From assembly GCA_045635085.1 (NCBI GenBank), contig JAZRBM010000013.1, forward strand, positions 186,001 to 250,000: 64,000 bases of DNA. Reading direction: 5' to 3'. The notes beneath the pieces are model-generated. The model was not told the DNA's origin. It did not search any database and saw only the letters and a program-made list of their open reading frames with translations. Below are positions 41,310 to 50,768 of the stretch, one piece after another. Position 1 is the first letter of the stretch. Every line of letters starts with the position of its first letter. Position numbers and translations under genes: made by a program. Origin of the DNA: Congzhengia sp045635085. Its GTDB lineage: Bacteria > Bacillota > Clostridia > UBA1381 > UBA9506.

Positions 41310-41903
41310 CTATATTTCATGTCGACCTTCCAGTGCGCGAGTAAGAGTTATTTCATCGGCATACTCAAGTTCTCCGCCTACAGGAAGTCCATGTGCAATT
41401 CTTGTTACCTTTATGCCGAAATTCTTAAACAAATTAGAAATATACATAGCAGTCGCTTCTCCTTCGATAGAAGGATTAGTTGCCATAATGATTTCTTTTA
41501 CGTTGTTTTCTTTGGTTCTTAATAAAAGCTCTTTAATTTTAATATCATCAGGACCGATTCCGTCAATAGGCGAAATAACTCCGTGAAGCACGTGATAAAC
41601 ACCTGAAAACTCTTTCGTTTTTTCCATTGCCAGGATATCTTTAGGGTTTTCTACCACACATATTACTGAGTGGTCACGTTTGGGATTTGAACATATTGAA
41701 CAAGGCGTTATGTCGGTTAACGACTGACAGAGCGGACAAAATGTTATCTTTTTCTTTGCTTCTATTAAAGATGACGAAAATTGTTCGACACTTTCTGTTG
41801 GTTGTTTTAAGACATGAAACGCAAGTCGTTCAGCAGAACGTTTACCAATGCCTGGTAGTTTTGAAAATTCTTCAATTAGTCTTGCTATAGGAAGTGGGTA
41901 CAT
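41310..41903 (-). CDS. recR: Recombination protein RecR
   Basis: 197 residues: HhH motif LPGIGKRSAERLAFH, four-cysteine zinc site (CPLCQSLTDITPCSIC), Toprim domain (VICVVENPKDILAMEK) and C-terminal SLPVGGELEYAD-like Walker B (HGLPVGGELEYAD). It acts with RecO/RecF in gap repair. It is not next to dnaX here. Confidence 0.96.
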   Translation of the reverse strand: MYPLPIARLIEEFSKLPGIGKRSAERLAFHVLKQPTESVEQFSSSLIEAKKKITFCPLCQSLTDITPCSICSNPKRDHSVICVVENPKDILAMEKTKEFSGVYHVLHGVISPIDGIGPDDIKIKELLLRTKENNVKEIIMATNPSIEGEATAMYISNLFKNFGIKVTRIAHGLPVGGELEYADEITLTRALEGRHEI

Positions 41904-41904
41904 A

Positions 41905-42945
41905 CTACTCTTCTCCTTGATTCAAAATTATTGCGCCGTATTCTTTTGCTGCAATTTCGCCATATTCATCGGATTTTATAGCAACTCTGCCAGGATACAC
42001 CTTCATTGCTCTTTCCAAAATACCTAACTCCTTTGATTTAAAGCAAATTGGCGGATAATCTGCATTTTTTATTTTCAGTATCATATCATCTACTTCATTA
42101 TTGTCCTTGATACCTTCTAAATCTATTTCTATAAGCTCTTTGTTCTTACTTATAACATTATTCTCAAAATCCATAAACAGAATATTGCTTTTACCACAAA
42201 TTGCATTAACAGTTGGAAAATCCGGCATAAATGGTTCTAATTGCCATAATTCTTTTGCTATCTCGGCTGTAAATCTTGCATCAGTATTTCTTCCTCCTGC
42301 AAACATAACGCACTTATTACTCACAAAATCGTGTGCATATTCTGCAAATTCAAACGGAGCAATGTGATCGTTTGCATCAGGAATTGCAAAAAGAGGAACG
42401 GATGAGAATTCTTTTGCCAAAAGCAAAGCATCATATACACAGTCAGGATTTGCCCCTTGAAATCCTAACGCACTTATTCCAAGACTTTGCAATGTAATCA
42501 CAGCAGTAGGTATATTAAAGCCATCTGATAAAACATCTTTATCTTTAATGTCGAGGCACAGGCATATCGGCAAATCACATGCTTCTTTTGTTGCATAGAC
42601 AGCATATTTTGCCTCAGCTAAAGAATCAAATCCCATCAAAAAAATAACTGATAATGGATGGGCCTTATGAATTAGTGCTACCTCTTCTTTTATAATATCG
42701 TAATATGTGTCATACGATATTCTTCCGTCTGAAAAAACTGTTTTTTCACAATTTTTATAAACCGCCCCAGCAACAAAAGTCTTACCATTTGATGCCTTTT
42801 GAGTATCTTTTAGCACTTTTTCTTTCTCTTTTAAAGAATTAAACAGGTATGTAGGAGCAACTAAGATATTGCTTCCTGATTCAACTTGCGTCACAAACGC
42901 ATCATAAATATTTATTTTTTTATCAAAAATAAATGAAGGAAGCAA
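41905..42945 (-). CDS. MetH-like homocysteine S-methyltransferase family protein lacking zinc cysteines
   Basis: 346 residues, uninterrupted. Residues ~25-240 follow the homocysteine methyltransferase barrel: VAPTYLFNS, VAGAVYKN, LIHKAHPLSVIFLMGFDSLAEAKYAV, SLGISALGFQGANPD. The C-terminal ~60 residues (ILERAMKVYPGRVAIKSDEYGE) resemble the start of the MetH pterin-binding domain. The three zinc-binding cysteines are gone: the usual GxNC position reads GFQG and the GGCCGTTPEH motif reads AGGRNTDARF. A catalytic role as methyltransferase is therefore doubtful. It may be a relic or have a new role. It lies 1 bp upstream of recR. Confidence 0.7.
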   Translation of the reverse strand: MLPSFIFDKKINIYDAFVTQVESGSNILVAPTYLFNSLKEKEKVLKDTQKASNGKTFVAGAVYKNCEKTVFSDGRISYDTYYDIIKEEVALIHKAHPLSVIFLMGFDSLAEAKYAVYATKEACDLPICLCLDIKDKDVLSDGFNIPTAVITLQSLGISALGFQGANPDCVYDALLLAKEFSSVPLFAIPDANDHIAPFEFAEYAHDFVSNKCVMFAGGRNTDARFTAEIAKELWQLEPFMPDFPTVNAICGKSNILFMDFENNVISKNKELIEIDLEGIKDNNEVDDMILKIKNADYPPICFKSKELGILERAMKVYPGRVAIKSDEYGEIAAKEYGAIILNQGEE

Positions 42946-43002
42946 AATATTAGATTTTATTATCTGTTTGAATTGATTTTTATTAATAGGTGTTGCCTCC
43001 TT

Positions 43003-44361
43003 TTAATTTTTGATTTGTTCTTCTATTGATTTAATAACATCTTTAACGCTTTTTTTATTAACAACACTATTTCCCTTGCCATCTACTAAAGCCAGATAAT
43101 TGCGTTCGCTGATGCTAGCAAAGGAAACCGTACATTTTGATCCGTCATTTTTAGTATATTTAATAATTACTTCATGTGAACTTGTAGGTTTAGCAGCTAA
43201 ATCTACACTATCTATGCTTATACTTATGATGTTTTGGTATATCTTTGTAAATACATCATTACTTACCTTTTTATCATTGATATATCTGTCTTCACCTAAG
43301 ATTTTAAGTGTGAAATTTTTATCTGGTGATACTATTTCAACCGTACTGATTTCTTTTATGTTCTCAAGATGAATCAGACGACTCATTAAATCTATATATG
43401 CAACGTTTAAAAACGAAACTTTTTGTTCAGAAACAATGTAAATAGTGTCAAAATTTCCTACTTTAAAGAATCTGTACCCGTCTACTTCTTTACCAAATAT
43501 TAATTTATCCGTTATATTATCTGCGCTTATTGTTAATGTGGCATAAGGTTTATCAAGACCGTATTTTGTCAGATCCTTTGCCTTTATTTCAACAACACTG
43601 TCTGCGGTAAACGTCTCCAGCGGAGTTAAGATATCACGGGATAAAACAGCGGTATTAGCATCAGCATAAACAGGCTTTAACATTTTCCAGGATGCACTGC
43701 GCGCCTCCTCGTCCTTTTGGTTAACCGCTTTTAAAGCAATCTCGGTATTATTTTGCTTACTTATTTTTATGTCTGACAAACTTTCATACTCTTTAGGATT
43801 TATTGTTAAAACATCTTTTGATATAAAATCCGTCCGCTTTGGAGTTAAATTTTTGATACCATACGCACTCTTTATGTATATTTTATCCTCATCAGCTAAT
43901 TTTAGGTAACTACCGGATGAGTCTAATGTGTTATCGCCTATATAAACAGTCTTGTTTGTTCCGTCTTTAAGGGTAATAATAATTGTTGCAGAAGGATTCT
44001 CAAAACCATAAATTTTATTATCCTCTGATGATGTCGAAACTATTTTTTCTGCGTATATGTACGAGCAAGCCTTGACAAAGGATTTAATATTTTCAACATG
44101 CGTTTTTACGTCAGATAAACCATTTACAGATATTGTGTCTTTATCTTTTAAAATAACAAATTCATCCTCTTGTGACTTGACTTGGATTTTTACAATATCA
44201 TCATAATTTAAGCGTAAAACATCAACATATTCGCTAACTTGATTTTTTTCGGCATCGCCGGTGGGATTTTTTTCTTCAGGCAGATTATTAACAACAACAA
44301 AAGCAACAACTAAAACCGCCAATATTGACACAATAATAATAATATTTTTATATAATTTCAT
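43003..44361 (-). CDS. DUF4340 membrane-anchored protein
   Basis: 452 residues from ATG at 44361 (AAGGAG upstream). There is a single N-terminal membrane helix (about 5-27), then an extracytoplasmic region with repeated DUF4340 modules (for example YGFENPSATIIITLKDGTNKTVYIGDN and a second YGLDKPYATLTISADNITDKLIFGKE). DUF4340 proteins often accompany GldG-type ABC exporters, but no transporter gene is adjacent here. Function unknown. Confidence 0.85.
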   Translation of the reverse strand: MKLYKNIIIIVSILAVLVVAFVVVNNLPEEKNPTGDAEKNQVSEYVDVLRLNYDDIVKIQVKSQEDEFVILKDKDTISVNGLSDVKTHVENIKSFVKACSYIYAEKIVSTSSEDNKIYGFENPSATIIITLKDGTNKTVYIGDNTLDSSGSYLKLADEDKIYIKSAYGIKNLTPKRTDFISKDVLTINPKEYESLSDIKISKQNNTEIALKAVNQKDEEARSASWKMLKPVYADANTAVLSRDILTPLETFTADSVVEIKAKDLTKYGLDKPYATLTISADNITDKLIFGKEVDGYRFFKVGNFDTIYIVSEQKVSFLNVAYIDLMSRLIHLENIKEISTVEIVSPDKNFTLKILGEDRYINDKKVSNDVFTKIYQNIISISIDSVDLAAKPTSSHEVIIKYTKNDGSKCTVSFASISERNYLALVDGKGNSVVNKKSVKDVIKSIEEQIKN

Positions 44362-44467
44362 AAAAAACTTCTCCTTATAAAAATCACAATACAACAATTT
44401 TATTTTACTACAATTTCAAATAAAAGTAAAGGTAAAGATTGATTTTTATCTAAATTTAAGCCATAGA

Positions 44468-44508
44468 AAAAGAAACCGAACAGGAGACCCTATTCGGTTT
44501 CTTTTTTA
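44468..44508 (-). terminator. Terminator of the thioesterase-containing operon
   Basis: Stem AGAAACCGAA/TTCGGTTTCT with A/T runs on both sides; it overlaps the end of the thioesterase gene. Confidence 0.75.
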
Positions 44509-44960
44509 TACTTTATTCGTCTTTCTTTTCTTTTTAGCGCACATTCGTATTCTGTGCGTTCTTCATCAGTTTCATAAATTAATTCTGGCACCTTTGTAGG
44601 TTTGTCATTTTTATCCAGGGCCACCATAACAAGATATGCTGTATTGATTAATTTTTTGTCACCGTTTAGCTCCTCAACATACGTGTCCACTCTTATTTCC
44701 ATAGATGTTTTTCCTACGTATGTTATTCTGCCAGATATTATTAAAGTGTCGTTTGCATATGCAGGTTCTTTAAACTCTAACATATCAACAACGGCAGTTG
44801 TTACATTTTTTTCAGAATGTCTTCTTGCCACAACCGCAGCAACGATGTCAATCCATTCCATAAGTTGCCCACCAAAGAGTCTTGAAAAACCGTTTAAATT
44901 AGCTTGTGTCAGTATTTGCACTTGTTCGGCACGAGAATCAGAAACTCTTTTTTGATTCAT
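44490..44960 (-). CDS. Acyl-CoA thioesterase, hotdog fold
   Basis: 156 residues from ATG at 44960 (GAGGTG upstream). YciA/BFIT-type hotdog domain: TQANLNGFSRLFGGQLMEWID is the conserved helix, followed by VDMLEFKEPAYANDTLIISGRI. It hydrolyses acyl-CoA esters. It follows the GNAT gene by 8 bp. Confidence 0.9.
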   Translation of the reverse strand: MNQKRVSDSRAEQVQILTQANLNGFSRLFGGQLMEWIDIVAAVVARRHSEKNVTTAVVDMLEFKEPAYANDTLIISGRITYVGKTSMEIRVDTYVEELNGDKKLINTAYLVMVALDKNDKPTKVPELIYETDEERTEYECALKRKERRIKYKKETE

Positions 44961-44968
44961 AAAACACC

Positions 44969-45772
44969 TCAATCTAAAAACAAATTCATATATACTTTGT
45001 CGTCTTTTTCTGAAAAACCGTAAATCATAGGCTTTAAAACACCATCTAAAGAACTTTCTCCTGGTAAGAAATAGTATATAGAGTCTTTTTTAAAATGCTT
45101 TTTGATACTTTGGCTCACTTTTTTAATTTCTTCATCTTTAGCTGTTGTCTCTTTAACAACAACAGCATTGTCAGAAAGAGTAATAACAAAATACCTGTCG
45201 ATACCCTCTATATTGATTTTTTTTACAATTTCTCCGCATTTTATCATATAGCCAAGCGCGTTTTTATCCCATGTGACAAAGTTATAAAACGCCTTTTTTC
45301 TCATAGCGTAAAACTCATCTAAAGTTATATCATCAGGCTCATATTTTTGATGAGAAGAAAAACTGGACGCATCTACATATTTTAAACTGTACATTTCATC
45401 AAGTCCAATACGCTGATAAAAGCGTGCAAGTTTATCATTTGCCGGATGAAGACCAAATATTATATCATTTAACTTTGTGTATTCCCTTATGCGATTTAGC
45501 ATAATTTTGCAGATGTTATTTCCTCTGAAGTTTGGAAAAACTCCGATTGCATATCCGTAAAAAAATCTTTTATCGTTTAAGGTTCGCTCAAGAATGTACA
45601 CAACTCCGGCTATTTTGTTATCTACTTCTGCAATAAGCGTATTTTCTGCTACAAACATATTTTCAAAAAATATGTCAATATACTCCATTCTGTCATTAAA
45701 ACAGATTTGCCAGAGTTTTTTTAAATCGCTTATATCATTGTGATTTGCACATCTTAATTTTATATCAAGCAT
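44969..45772 (-). CDS. GNAT-family N-acetyltransferase
   Basis: 267 residues with a GNAT fold in the first half (IAEVDNKIAGVVYILERT, GYAIGVFPNFRGNNICKIMLNR). The acetyl-CoA loop RGNNIC departs from the usual RGxGxG/A. The second half is longer than a plain GNAT and resembles the extended Eis-like layout. Substrate unknown. It starts 1 bp after the aminopeptidase gene ends. Confidence 0.82.
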   Translation of the reverse strand: MLDIKLRCANHNDISDLKKLWQICFNDRMEYIDIFFENMFVAENTLIAEVDNKIAGVVYILERTLNDKRFFYGYAIGVFPNFRGNNICKIMLNRIREYTKLNDIIFGLHPANDKLARFYQRIGLDEMYSLKYVDASSFSSHQKYEPDDITLDEFYAMRKKAFYNFVTWDKNALGYMIKCGEIVKKINIEGIDRYFVITLSDNAVVVKETTAKDEEIKKVSQSIKKHFKKDSIYYFLPGESSLDGVLKPMIYGFSEKDDKVYMNLFLD

Positions 45773-45773
45773 A

Positions 45774-47168
45774 TCAGGTCATCTCATAAAAGGCTTTGTA
45801 TGCCTTATAGGTCATATAGATATCTAGTTTTGATGCAATTTCGCACGGTGCATGCATTGATAAAAGCGGCGTTCCGCAATCTAATACTTCAATATCTAAA
45901 TTTGCAACATATTGAGCTATTGTACCGCCGCCTCCCTGGTCTACTTTTCCCAATTCGCCCATCTGCCACAAAACGTTATTATCGTTAAAGCATTTACGAA
46001 TTTTTGAAACAAACTCTACATTAGCGTCTGATGTATCGTACTTACCTCTTGAGCCTGTGTATTTGGATACATTTACACCATGACCAATGTATGCACTATT
46101 TAGTCCGTCATTAACCTCCGGAAAATTAGGATCAAATGCAGTTGTAACATCGGCAGAAAGACAATATGAATTTCTGAAAGTTTCAAGCTTCATAATTTCG
46201 TTGTAGTCAGACTTCACCTTGGAAATAAGCATAGCTGTAGCATATTCAAAAGCAGCACTCTTCATACCAGTGTTTCCCATAGAGCCTATCTCTTCTTTAT
46301 CTACTAAAACGCACGCAATTGTTCTGTTTTGAGTTTTCGCATTGCAGATAGCCATAAGCGCATCGTATGAACAAACCCTGTCATCGTGTGCATAAGCGCC
46401 AATCAAGCTCCTATCAATACCGACATCTCTTGCTTTCATATTTGGCACAGCTTCTATTTCCGCACTCTGAAAATCTTCTTCACATATGTCATATTTTTCG
46501 TTTAATATTTTCATCACTGCAGTTTTGAACTTGTCTTTTTCGCAGTCTGCTGCCAAACTTCCTATGATTATGTTGAGATTTTCTCCCTCGATGCACTCAC
46601 TCATTTTCTTTTGCGCCTGGTCTTTTGCAAGATGGGGCGCAAGGTCACTGATATAAAATATGGGATCAGCCTCGCTCTCTCCGATATTTATGTCAATACG
46701 TGTTCCGTCTTTTTTATAAACAACACCAATTAAAGATAAAGGCAGTGTTACCCATTGATATTTTCTGAGTCCCCCATAATAGTGCGTTTTTAAAAGCGCT
46801 AAATCATTGGATTCATACAAGGGATTTGCTTTAATGTCAATACGCGGTGCGTCTAAATGAGCAATAACAAAGTTAATACCACGTAAAATGTCCTCTTTTC
46901 CTATTACAGCAAGATAAACTGTCTTGTTGCGATTTACAAAATAAACCTTATCACCGGGCAACAATTTGTCCTTAGTATTGATGTCTGAAAACCCATTTTC
47001 TTTTGCGATTTTTAAGACGTTTTTTACAGCCAGACGTTCTGTTTTGCTTTCGCTAATAAAAGACTTATAATCTTCGCAAAAATCAAATATATTCCCCTTT
47101 TCGACCTCTGTTACGAGTTCCCATCCGTTTTTGTTCTCTTTAAGTAAGTTTGGCATATTTTTCTCCAT
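45774..47168 (-). CDS. M18-family aspartyl aminopeptidase
   Basis: 464 residues from ATG at 47168. A TTG at 47189 with AGGA 5 nt upstream is an alternative that overlaps dnaJ. Metal ligands and catalytic residues of the M18/M42 fold are seen in IAHLDAPRIDI, YAHDDRVCSYDAL, VDKEEIGSMGNTG and DVTTAFDP, and near the end MHAPCEIASKLD. It cleaves N-terminal residues from peptides, preferring acidic ones in characterised members. First gene after dnaJ; read-through from the heat-shock operon is possible. Confidence 0.92.
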   Translation of the reverse strand: MEKNMPNLLKENKNGWELVTEVEKGNIFDFCEDYKSFISESKTERLAVKNVLKIAKENGFSDINTKDKLLPGDKVYFVNRNKTVYLAVIGKEDILRGINFVIAHLDAPRIDIKANPLYESNDLALLKTHYYGGLRKYQWVTLPLSLIGVVYKKDGTRIDINIGESEADPIFYISDLAPHLAKDQAQKKMSECIEGENLNIIIGSLAADCEKDKFKTAVMKILNEKYDICEEDFQSAEIEAVPNMKARDVGIDRSLIGAYAHDDRVCSYDALMAICNAKTQNRTIACVLVDKEEIGSMGNTGMKSAAFEYATAMLISKVKSDYNEIMKLETFRNSYCLSADVTTAFDPNFPEVNDGLNSAYIGHGVNVSKYTGSRGKYDTSDANVEFVSKIRKCFNDNNVLWQMGELGKVDQGGGGTIAQYVANLDIEVLDCGTPLLSMHAPCEIASKLDIYMTYKAYKAFYEMT

Positions 47169-47172
47169 CGTA

Positions 47173-48297
47173 TTAATTTTTCTTATCAAATATTCCTTTT
47201 GATTTAGACTTTGTATTTGTTATTCCCGCAAATTCTTTTAACAATTCCTTTTGTTTTGATGACAAATGCTTTGGAACTGTGACGTTAACCATAACGTACT
47301 GATCTCCTCTGCCGCTTCTTTTAAGATAAGGAACACCTTTACCTTTAAACCTGAAAACTGTTCCTGGTTGTGTGCCCTCAGGAATTTCATATTTTACCTT
47401 TCCATCTAAAGTCGGAACTTCAACAGTAGCTCCAAGGGCCGCCTCTGCAAAGCTTATATCCATTTTGTATGAAATGTCATAGCCGTTTCTTTCAAAAATT
47501 TTGCTTGGCTTAACGTAAACAGATACATACAAATCACCACTGGGTGCTCCTTGCTCGCCCGAATTTCCCTGACCGCTCAAGGATATCGTCTGTCCATCGT
47601 TGATACCCGCCGGAATTTTGACTTTAATTTTTCTTTGTTTTTTAACTCTTCCTTTTCCCGCACATTTCTGGCAAGGTTCTTTTGCAATCTTACCCTTGCC
47701 GCCACAAGCAGAACAAGTTGTAACCGACTGCATATTACCCAAAATAGTGCGCTGCGTCGTAGTAACCTGACCATGACCACCACAAACTGAGCAAGTGGTA
47801 ACCTCTGTTCCCGGTTTTGCCCCTGAACCGTTACAATCCGGGCACTGCTCTATTCTGTAAATGTTTATTTCTTTTTCGCAACCAAATGCTGCTTCTTCAA
47901 ATTCAATGTAAACTTCTGTGGAAACATCTGATCCTCTTTGTGGTCCGCGACGAGCACTTCTGCCTCCGCCAAAACCGCCAAATCCACCAAAAATATCTCC
48001 AAATATGTCACCTACATCAAAGCCGCCAAAACCGCCACCGTAACCACCAGCACCTGCACCAAAATTAGGGTCTACACCTGCATGACCAAACTGGTCATAA
48101 CGGCTACGTTTTTCACTGTCAGACAGTATTTCGTAGGCCTGGCTTACTTCTTTAAACTTTTGTTCTGCTGTTTTATCGTCAGGATTTAAGTCCGGATGAT
48201 ATTTTTTTGCGAGTTTTCTGTATGCTTTTTTTATTTCGTCGCCAGATGCGTTTTTTCCTACACCTAAGACTTCATAAAAATCTCGCTTTTCTGCCAT
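47173..48297 (-). CDS. dnaJ: Chaperone DnaJ (Hsp40)
   Basis: 374 residues from ATG at 48297 (AGGGTG upstream). J domain with HPD (KKYHPDLN), a Gly/Phe region (about 72-115), four CxxCxGxG zinc motifs (CPDCNGSG, CSVCGGHG, CSACGGKG, CQKCAGKG), then the two substrate-binding barrels. A type I DnaJ, co-chaperone of the DnaK encoded upstream. Confidence 0.97.
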   Translation of the reverse strand: MAEKRDFYEVLGVGKNASGDEIKKAYRKLAKKYHPDLNPDDKTAEQKFKEVSQAYEILSDSEKRSRYDQFGHAGVDPNFGAGAGGYGGGFGGFDVGDIFGDIFGGFGGFGGGRSARRGPQRGSDVSTEVYIEFEEAAFGCEKEINIYRIEQCPDCNGSGAKPGTEVTTCSVCGGHGQVTTTQRTILGNMQSVTTCSACGGKGKIAKEPCQKCAGKGRVKKQRKIKVKIPAGINDGQTISLSGQGNSGEQGAPSGDLYVSVYVKPSKIFERNGYDISYKMDISFAEAALGATVEVPTLDGKVKYEIPEGTQPGTVFRFKGKGVPYLKRSGRGDQYVMVNVTVPKHLSSKQKELLKEFAGITNTKSKSKGIFDKKN

Positions 48298-48324
48298 AAT
48301 TTTCACCCTTTATACAATTACCAC

Positions 48325-48350
48325 AAACCCATAGCAAAAGCTATGGGTTT
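48325..48350 (-). other. Hairpin between dnaK and dnaJ
   Basis: An 11-bp perfect stem AAACCCATAGC/GCTATGGGTTT with loop AAAA. On the minus strand no T run follows, so RNA processing or message stability is more likely than termination; it could set dnaK above dnaJ. Confidence 0.7.
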
Positions 48351-48364
48351 ATAGTGTTAGATTT

Positions 48365-50182
48365 TTATTCTACTTCTTCAAAATCAGAATCAACAACATT
48401 ATCTGCAGGATTTCCCTGAGGAGCTTCTGCACCCTGAGGATTTTGTGCCTGAGCTGCCTGATAAATTTTTGAGCTTATTTCATAAAACTTTTTGGACAAG
48501 TCTTCTGACGCTGTCTTGATAGCTTCTGTATCTTCGCCCTTTAGCTTTTCTTTCAAGTCGGAGATTAAGCCTTCTAAAGCTGTTTTATCTGCTGCATCAA
48601 TCTTATCGCCTAATTCCTGCAGTGATTTTTCGCTCTGGTATACTAAAGAATCAGCATTGTTTCTTGTGTCAACGGCTTCTTTTTTCTTTTTGTCTTCCTG
48701 AGCAAATTGTTCTGCTTCTTTTACTGCCTTGTCGATTTCTTCATCAGAAAGGTTTGTATTAGCTGTAATTGTAATATTCTGTTCGTGTCCTGTGCCCATA
48801 TCTTTAGCAGATACATGAACAATACCGTTAGCATCAATATCAAATGTTACTTCTATCTGTGGAACACCACGTGGTGCTGACGGGATACCATCCAAATGGA
48901 AACGACCTAATGTCTTGTTGTCTGCTGCAAATTCTCTTTCACCCTGTAATACGTGAACTTCAACACTTGTCTGTCCGTCTGCTGCTGTTGAAAAAATCTG
49001 CGACTTTTTAGCAGGAATTGTTGTGTTCCTCTCAATAAGTTTTGTGAACACGCCACCTAATGTTTCAAGACCGAGTGACAACGGTGTTACGTCAAGTAAA
49101 ACTATACCGCTTACATCACCAGATAATACGCCGCCCTGAATTGCAGCACCGGATGCTACACATTCGTCAGGATTTATACCTTTATGAGGTTCTTTACCAG
49201 TAATATTTTTAACCGCTTCCTGAACTGCAGGAATACGTGAAGAACCACCAACCAATAATACCTTATCAATATCAGAAGCAGAAAGACCTGCATCTGCCAT
49301 CGCCTTTTTAGTAGGTTCAATTGTAGCCTGAACCAAATCGCGTGTCAACTCATCAAATTTAGCACGTGTTAAGTTCATATCCAAATGCTTAGGACCTGTA
49401 GCATCAGCTGTGATAAACGGAAGATTAATGTTTGTAGATGTAACACCAGATAATTCTATCTTTGCCTTTTCTGCAGCTTCTTTTAATCTCTGAAGAGCCA
49501 TTTTATCAGCCTTTAAGTCAATTCCGTTTTCTTTCTGGAATTCAGCAGCCATAAAATCAATAATTCTCTGGTCAAAATCATCTCCGCCGAGTCTGTTGTT
49601 ACCAGCAGTTGCTAAAACTTCAAAGATGCCGTCTCCGAGTTCTAGTATTGATACGTCAAATGTACCGCCACCTAAGTCATAAACCATAATCTTTTGGTCA
49701 CTGTCTTTATCTAAACCATACGCTAAAGCTGCTGCAGTAGGCTCGTTGATAATTCTTTGAACTTCAAGTCCTGCAATTTTACCAGCATCTTTTGTAGCCT
49801 GTCTTTGTGCATCGTTAAAATAAGCCGGAACCGTAATAACTGCATGAGTTACAGGTTCTCCCAAATAGCTTTCTGCATCTGCTTTTAGCTTCTGCAGGAT
49901 CATTGCAGAGATTTCCTGAGGTGAATACTCTTTATCTTCAATCTTTACTTTTGTTGCATTACCCATTTCTCTCTTAATAGAAATAATTGTGTTTTCAGGG
50001 TTTGTTACTGCCTGTCTTTTTGCTACCTGACCAACAAGTCTTTCGCCTGTTTTTGAAAAACCAACAACAGATGGTGTTGTTCTTCCACCTTCAGCGTTAG
50101 GAATAACAACGGCTTCGCCGCCTTCCATAACTGCTACACATGAATTTGTTGTACCTAAGTCAATACCAATAATTTTTGCCAT
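48365..50182 (-). CDS. dnaK: Chaperone DnaK (Hsp70)
   Basis: 605 residues from ATG at 50182 (AGGAGG 8 nt upstream; an ATG at 50188 is too close). Nucleotide-binding domain: IGIDLGTTNSCVAV, VYDLGGGTFDVSILE, VGGSSRIPAV; substrate-binding domain from about 385 (VLLDVTPLSLGLETLGG), and a short C-terminal tail ending DSDFEEVE. As in Gram-positive DnaK, the roughly 24-residue loop of the proteobacterial protein near residue 80 is missing. Confidence 0.98.
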   Translation of the reverse strand: MAKIIGIDLGTTNSCVAVMEGGEAVVIPNAEGGRTTPSVVGFSKTGERLVGQVAKRQAVTNPENTIISIKREMGNATKVKIEDKEYSPQEISAMILQKLKADAESYLGEPVTHAVITVPAYFNDAQRQATKDAGKIAGLEVQRIINEPTAAALAYGLDKDSDQKIMVYDLGGGTFDVSILELGDGIFEVLATAGNNRLGGDDFDQRIIDFMAAEFQKENGIDLKADKMALQRLKEAAEKAKIELSGVTSTNINLPFITADATGPKHLDMNLTRAKFDELTRDLVQATIEPTKKAMADAGLSASDIDKVLLVGGSSRIPAVQEAVKNITGKEPHKGINPDECVASGAAIQGGVLSGDVSGIVLLDVTPLSLGLETLGGVFTKLIERNTTIPAKKSQIFSTAADGQTSVEVHVLQGEREFAADNKTLGRFHLDGIPSAPRGVPQIEVTFDIDANGIVHVSAKDMGTGHEQNITITANTNLSDEEIDKAVKEAEQFAQEDKKKKEAVDTRNNADSLVYQSEKSLQELGDKIDAADKTALEGLISDLKEKLKGEDTEAIKTASEDLSKKFYEISSKIYQAAQAQNPQGAEAPQGNPADNVVDSDFEEVE

Positions 50183-50226
50183 GATCATTTCCTCCTAATA
50201 TATAAACTATTATTTATTAACTGAAA

Positions 50227-50763
50227 TTAGTTGGCTACTTTTACCATTGAATATCTTATAACTTTATCTTTGTATTTATACCCCTTCATAAACTGCTCAA
50301 TGATTGTATTAGCCTCTGCGCCCTCATCCTCAACGTGCATAACCGCGTTGTGAATATTCGGGTCAAATTCTTTTCCTACTGCATCAATTTCTGAAACACC
50401 TATCTTTTCTAGTATTTCTAAAAGTTGTCTTAATACCATTTCAACGCCATCAGAAAAAGTGTTTTTTTCTTCTTCTTTAATGCTTTCTATTGCACGTTCC
50501 AGATTATCTATAACAGGCAATATTTTTTCAATAGTATCTGCAGTAGCAAAGGAAAAAAGCTCTTCCTTTTCTTTTTGAGTTCTTTTTTTGAAATTATCAT
50601 ACTCAGCCATAAGCCTTAAATGCTTATCGTAGAGCTCATCATATTTTTCCTTTTCAATAGTTTCAATAACTTCCACATTCTCTTTTTCAACTTCGGCAGT
50701 TGTTTCTTCTATTGTCTCTTCATTAATTGATTCTTTATTTTCATCGACACTTTTTTTAGCCAA
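50227..50763 (-). CDS. grpE: Nucleotide exchange factor GrpE, probable TTG start
   Basis: 178 residues. GTG at 50772 overlaps the hrcA stop and sits within GGAGGGTG, so TTG at 50763, 6 nt after that site, is the better start (MAKKSVDEN). An acidic coiled-coil N-terminal half is followed by the GrpE head (IEKILPVIDNLERAIES, FDPNIHNAVMHVEDE, GYKYKDKVIRYSMVKVAN). It releases ADP from DnaK. Confidence 0.95.
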   Translation of the reverse strand: MAKKSVDENKESINEETIEETTAEVEKENVEVIETIEKEKYDELYDKHLRLMAEYDNFKKRTQKEKEELFSFATADTIEKILPVIDNLERAIESIKEEEKNTFSDGVEMVLRQLLEILEKIGVSEIDAVGKEFDPNIHNAVMHVEDEGAEANTIIEQFMKGYKYKDKVIRYSMVKVAN

Positions 50764-50768
50764 CTTTA

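Noticed and set aside
48325..48350. Intrinsic terminator between dnaK and dnaJ
   Set aside because: The stem is perfect but no uridine run follows on the transcribed strand, and dnaJ has no separate promoter that I can see.
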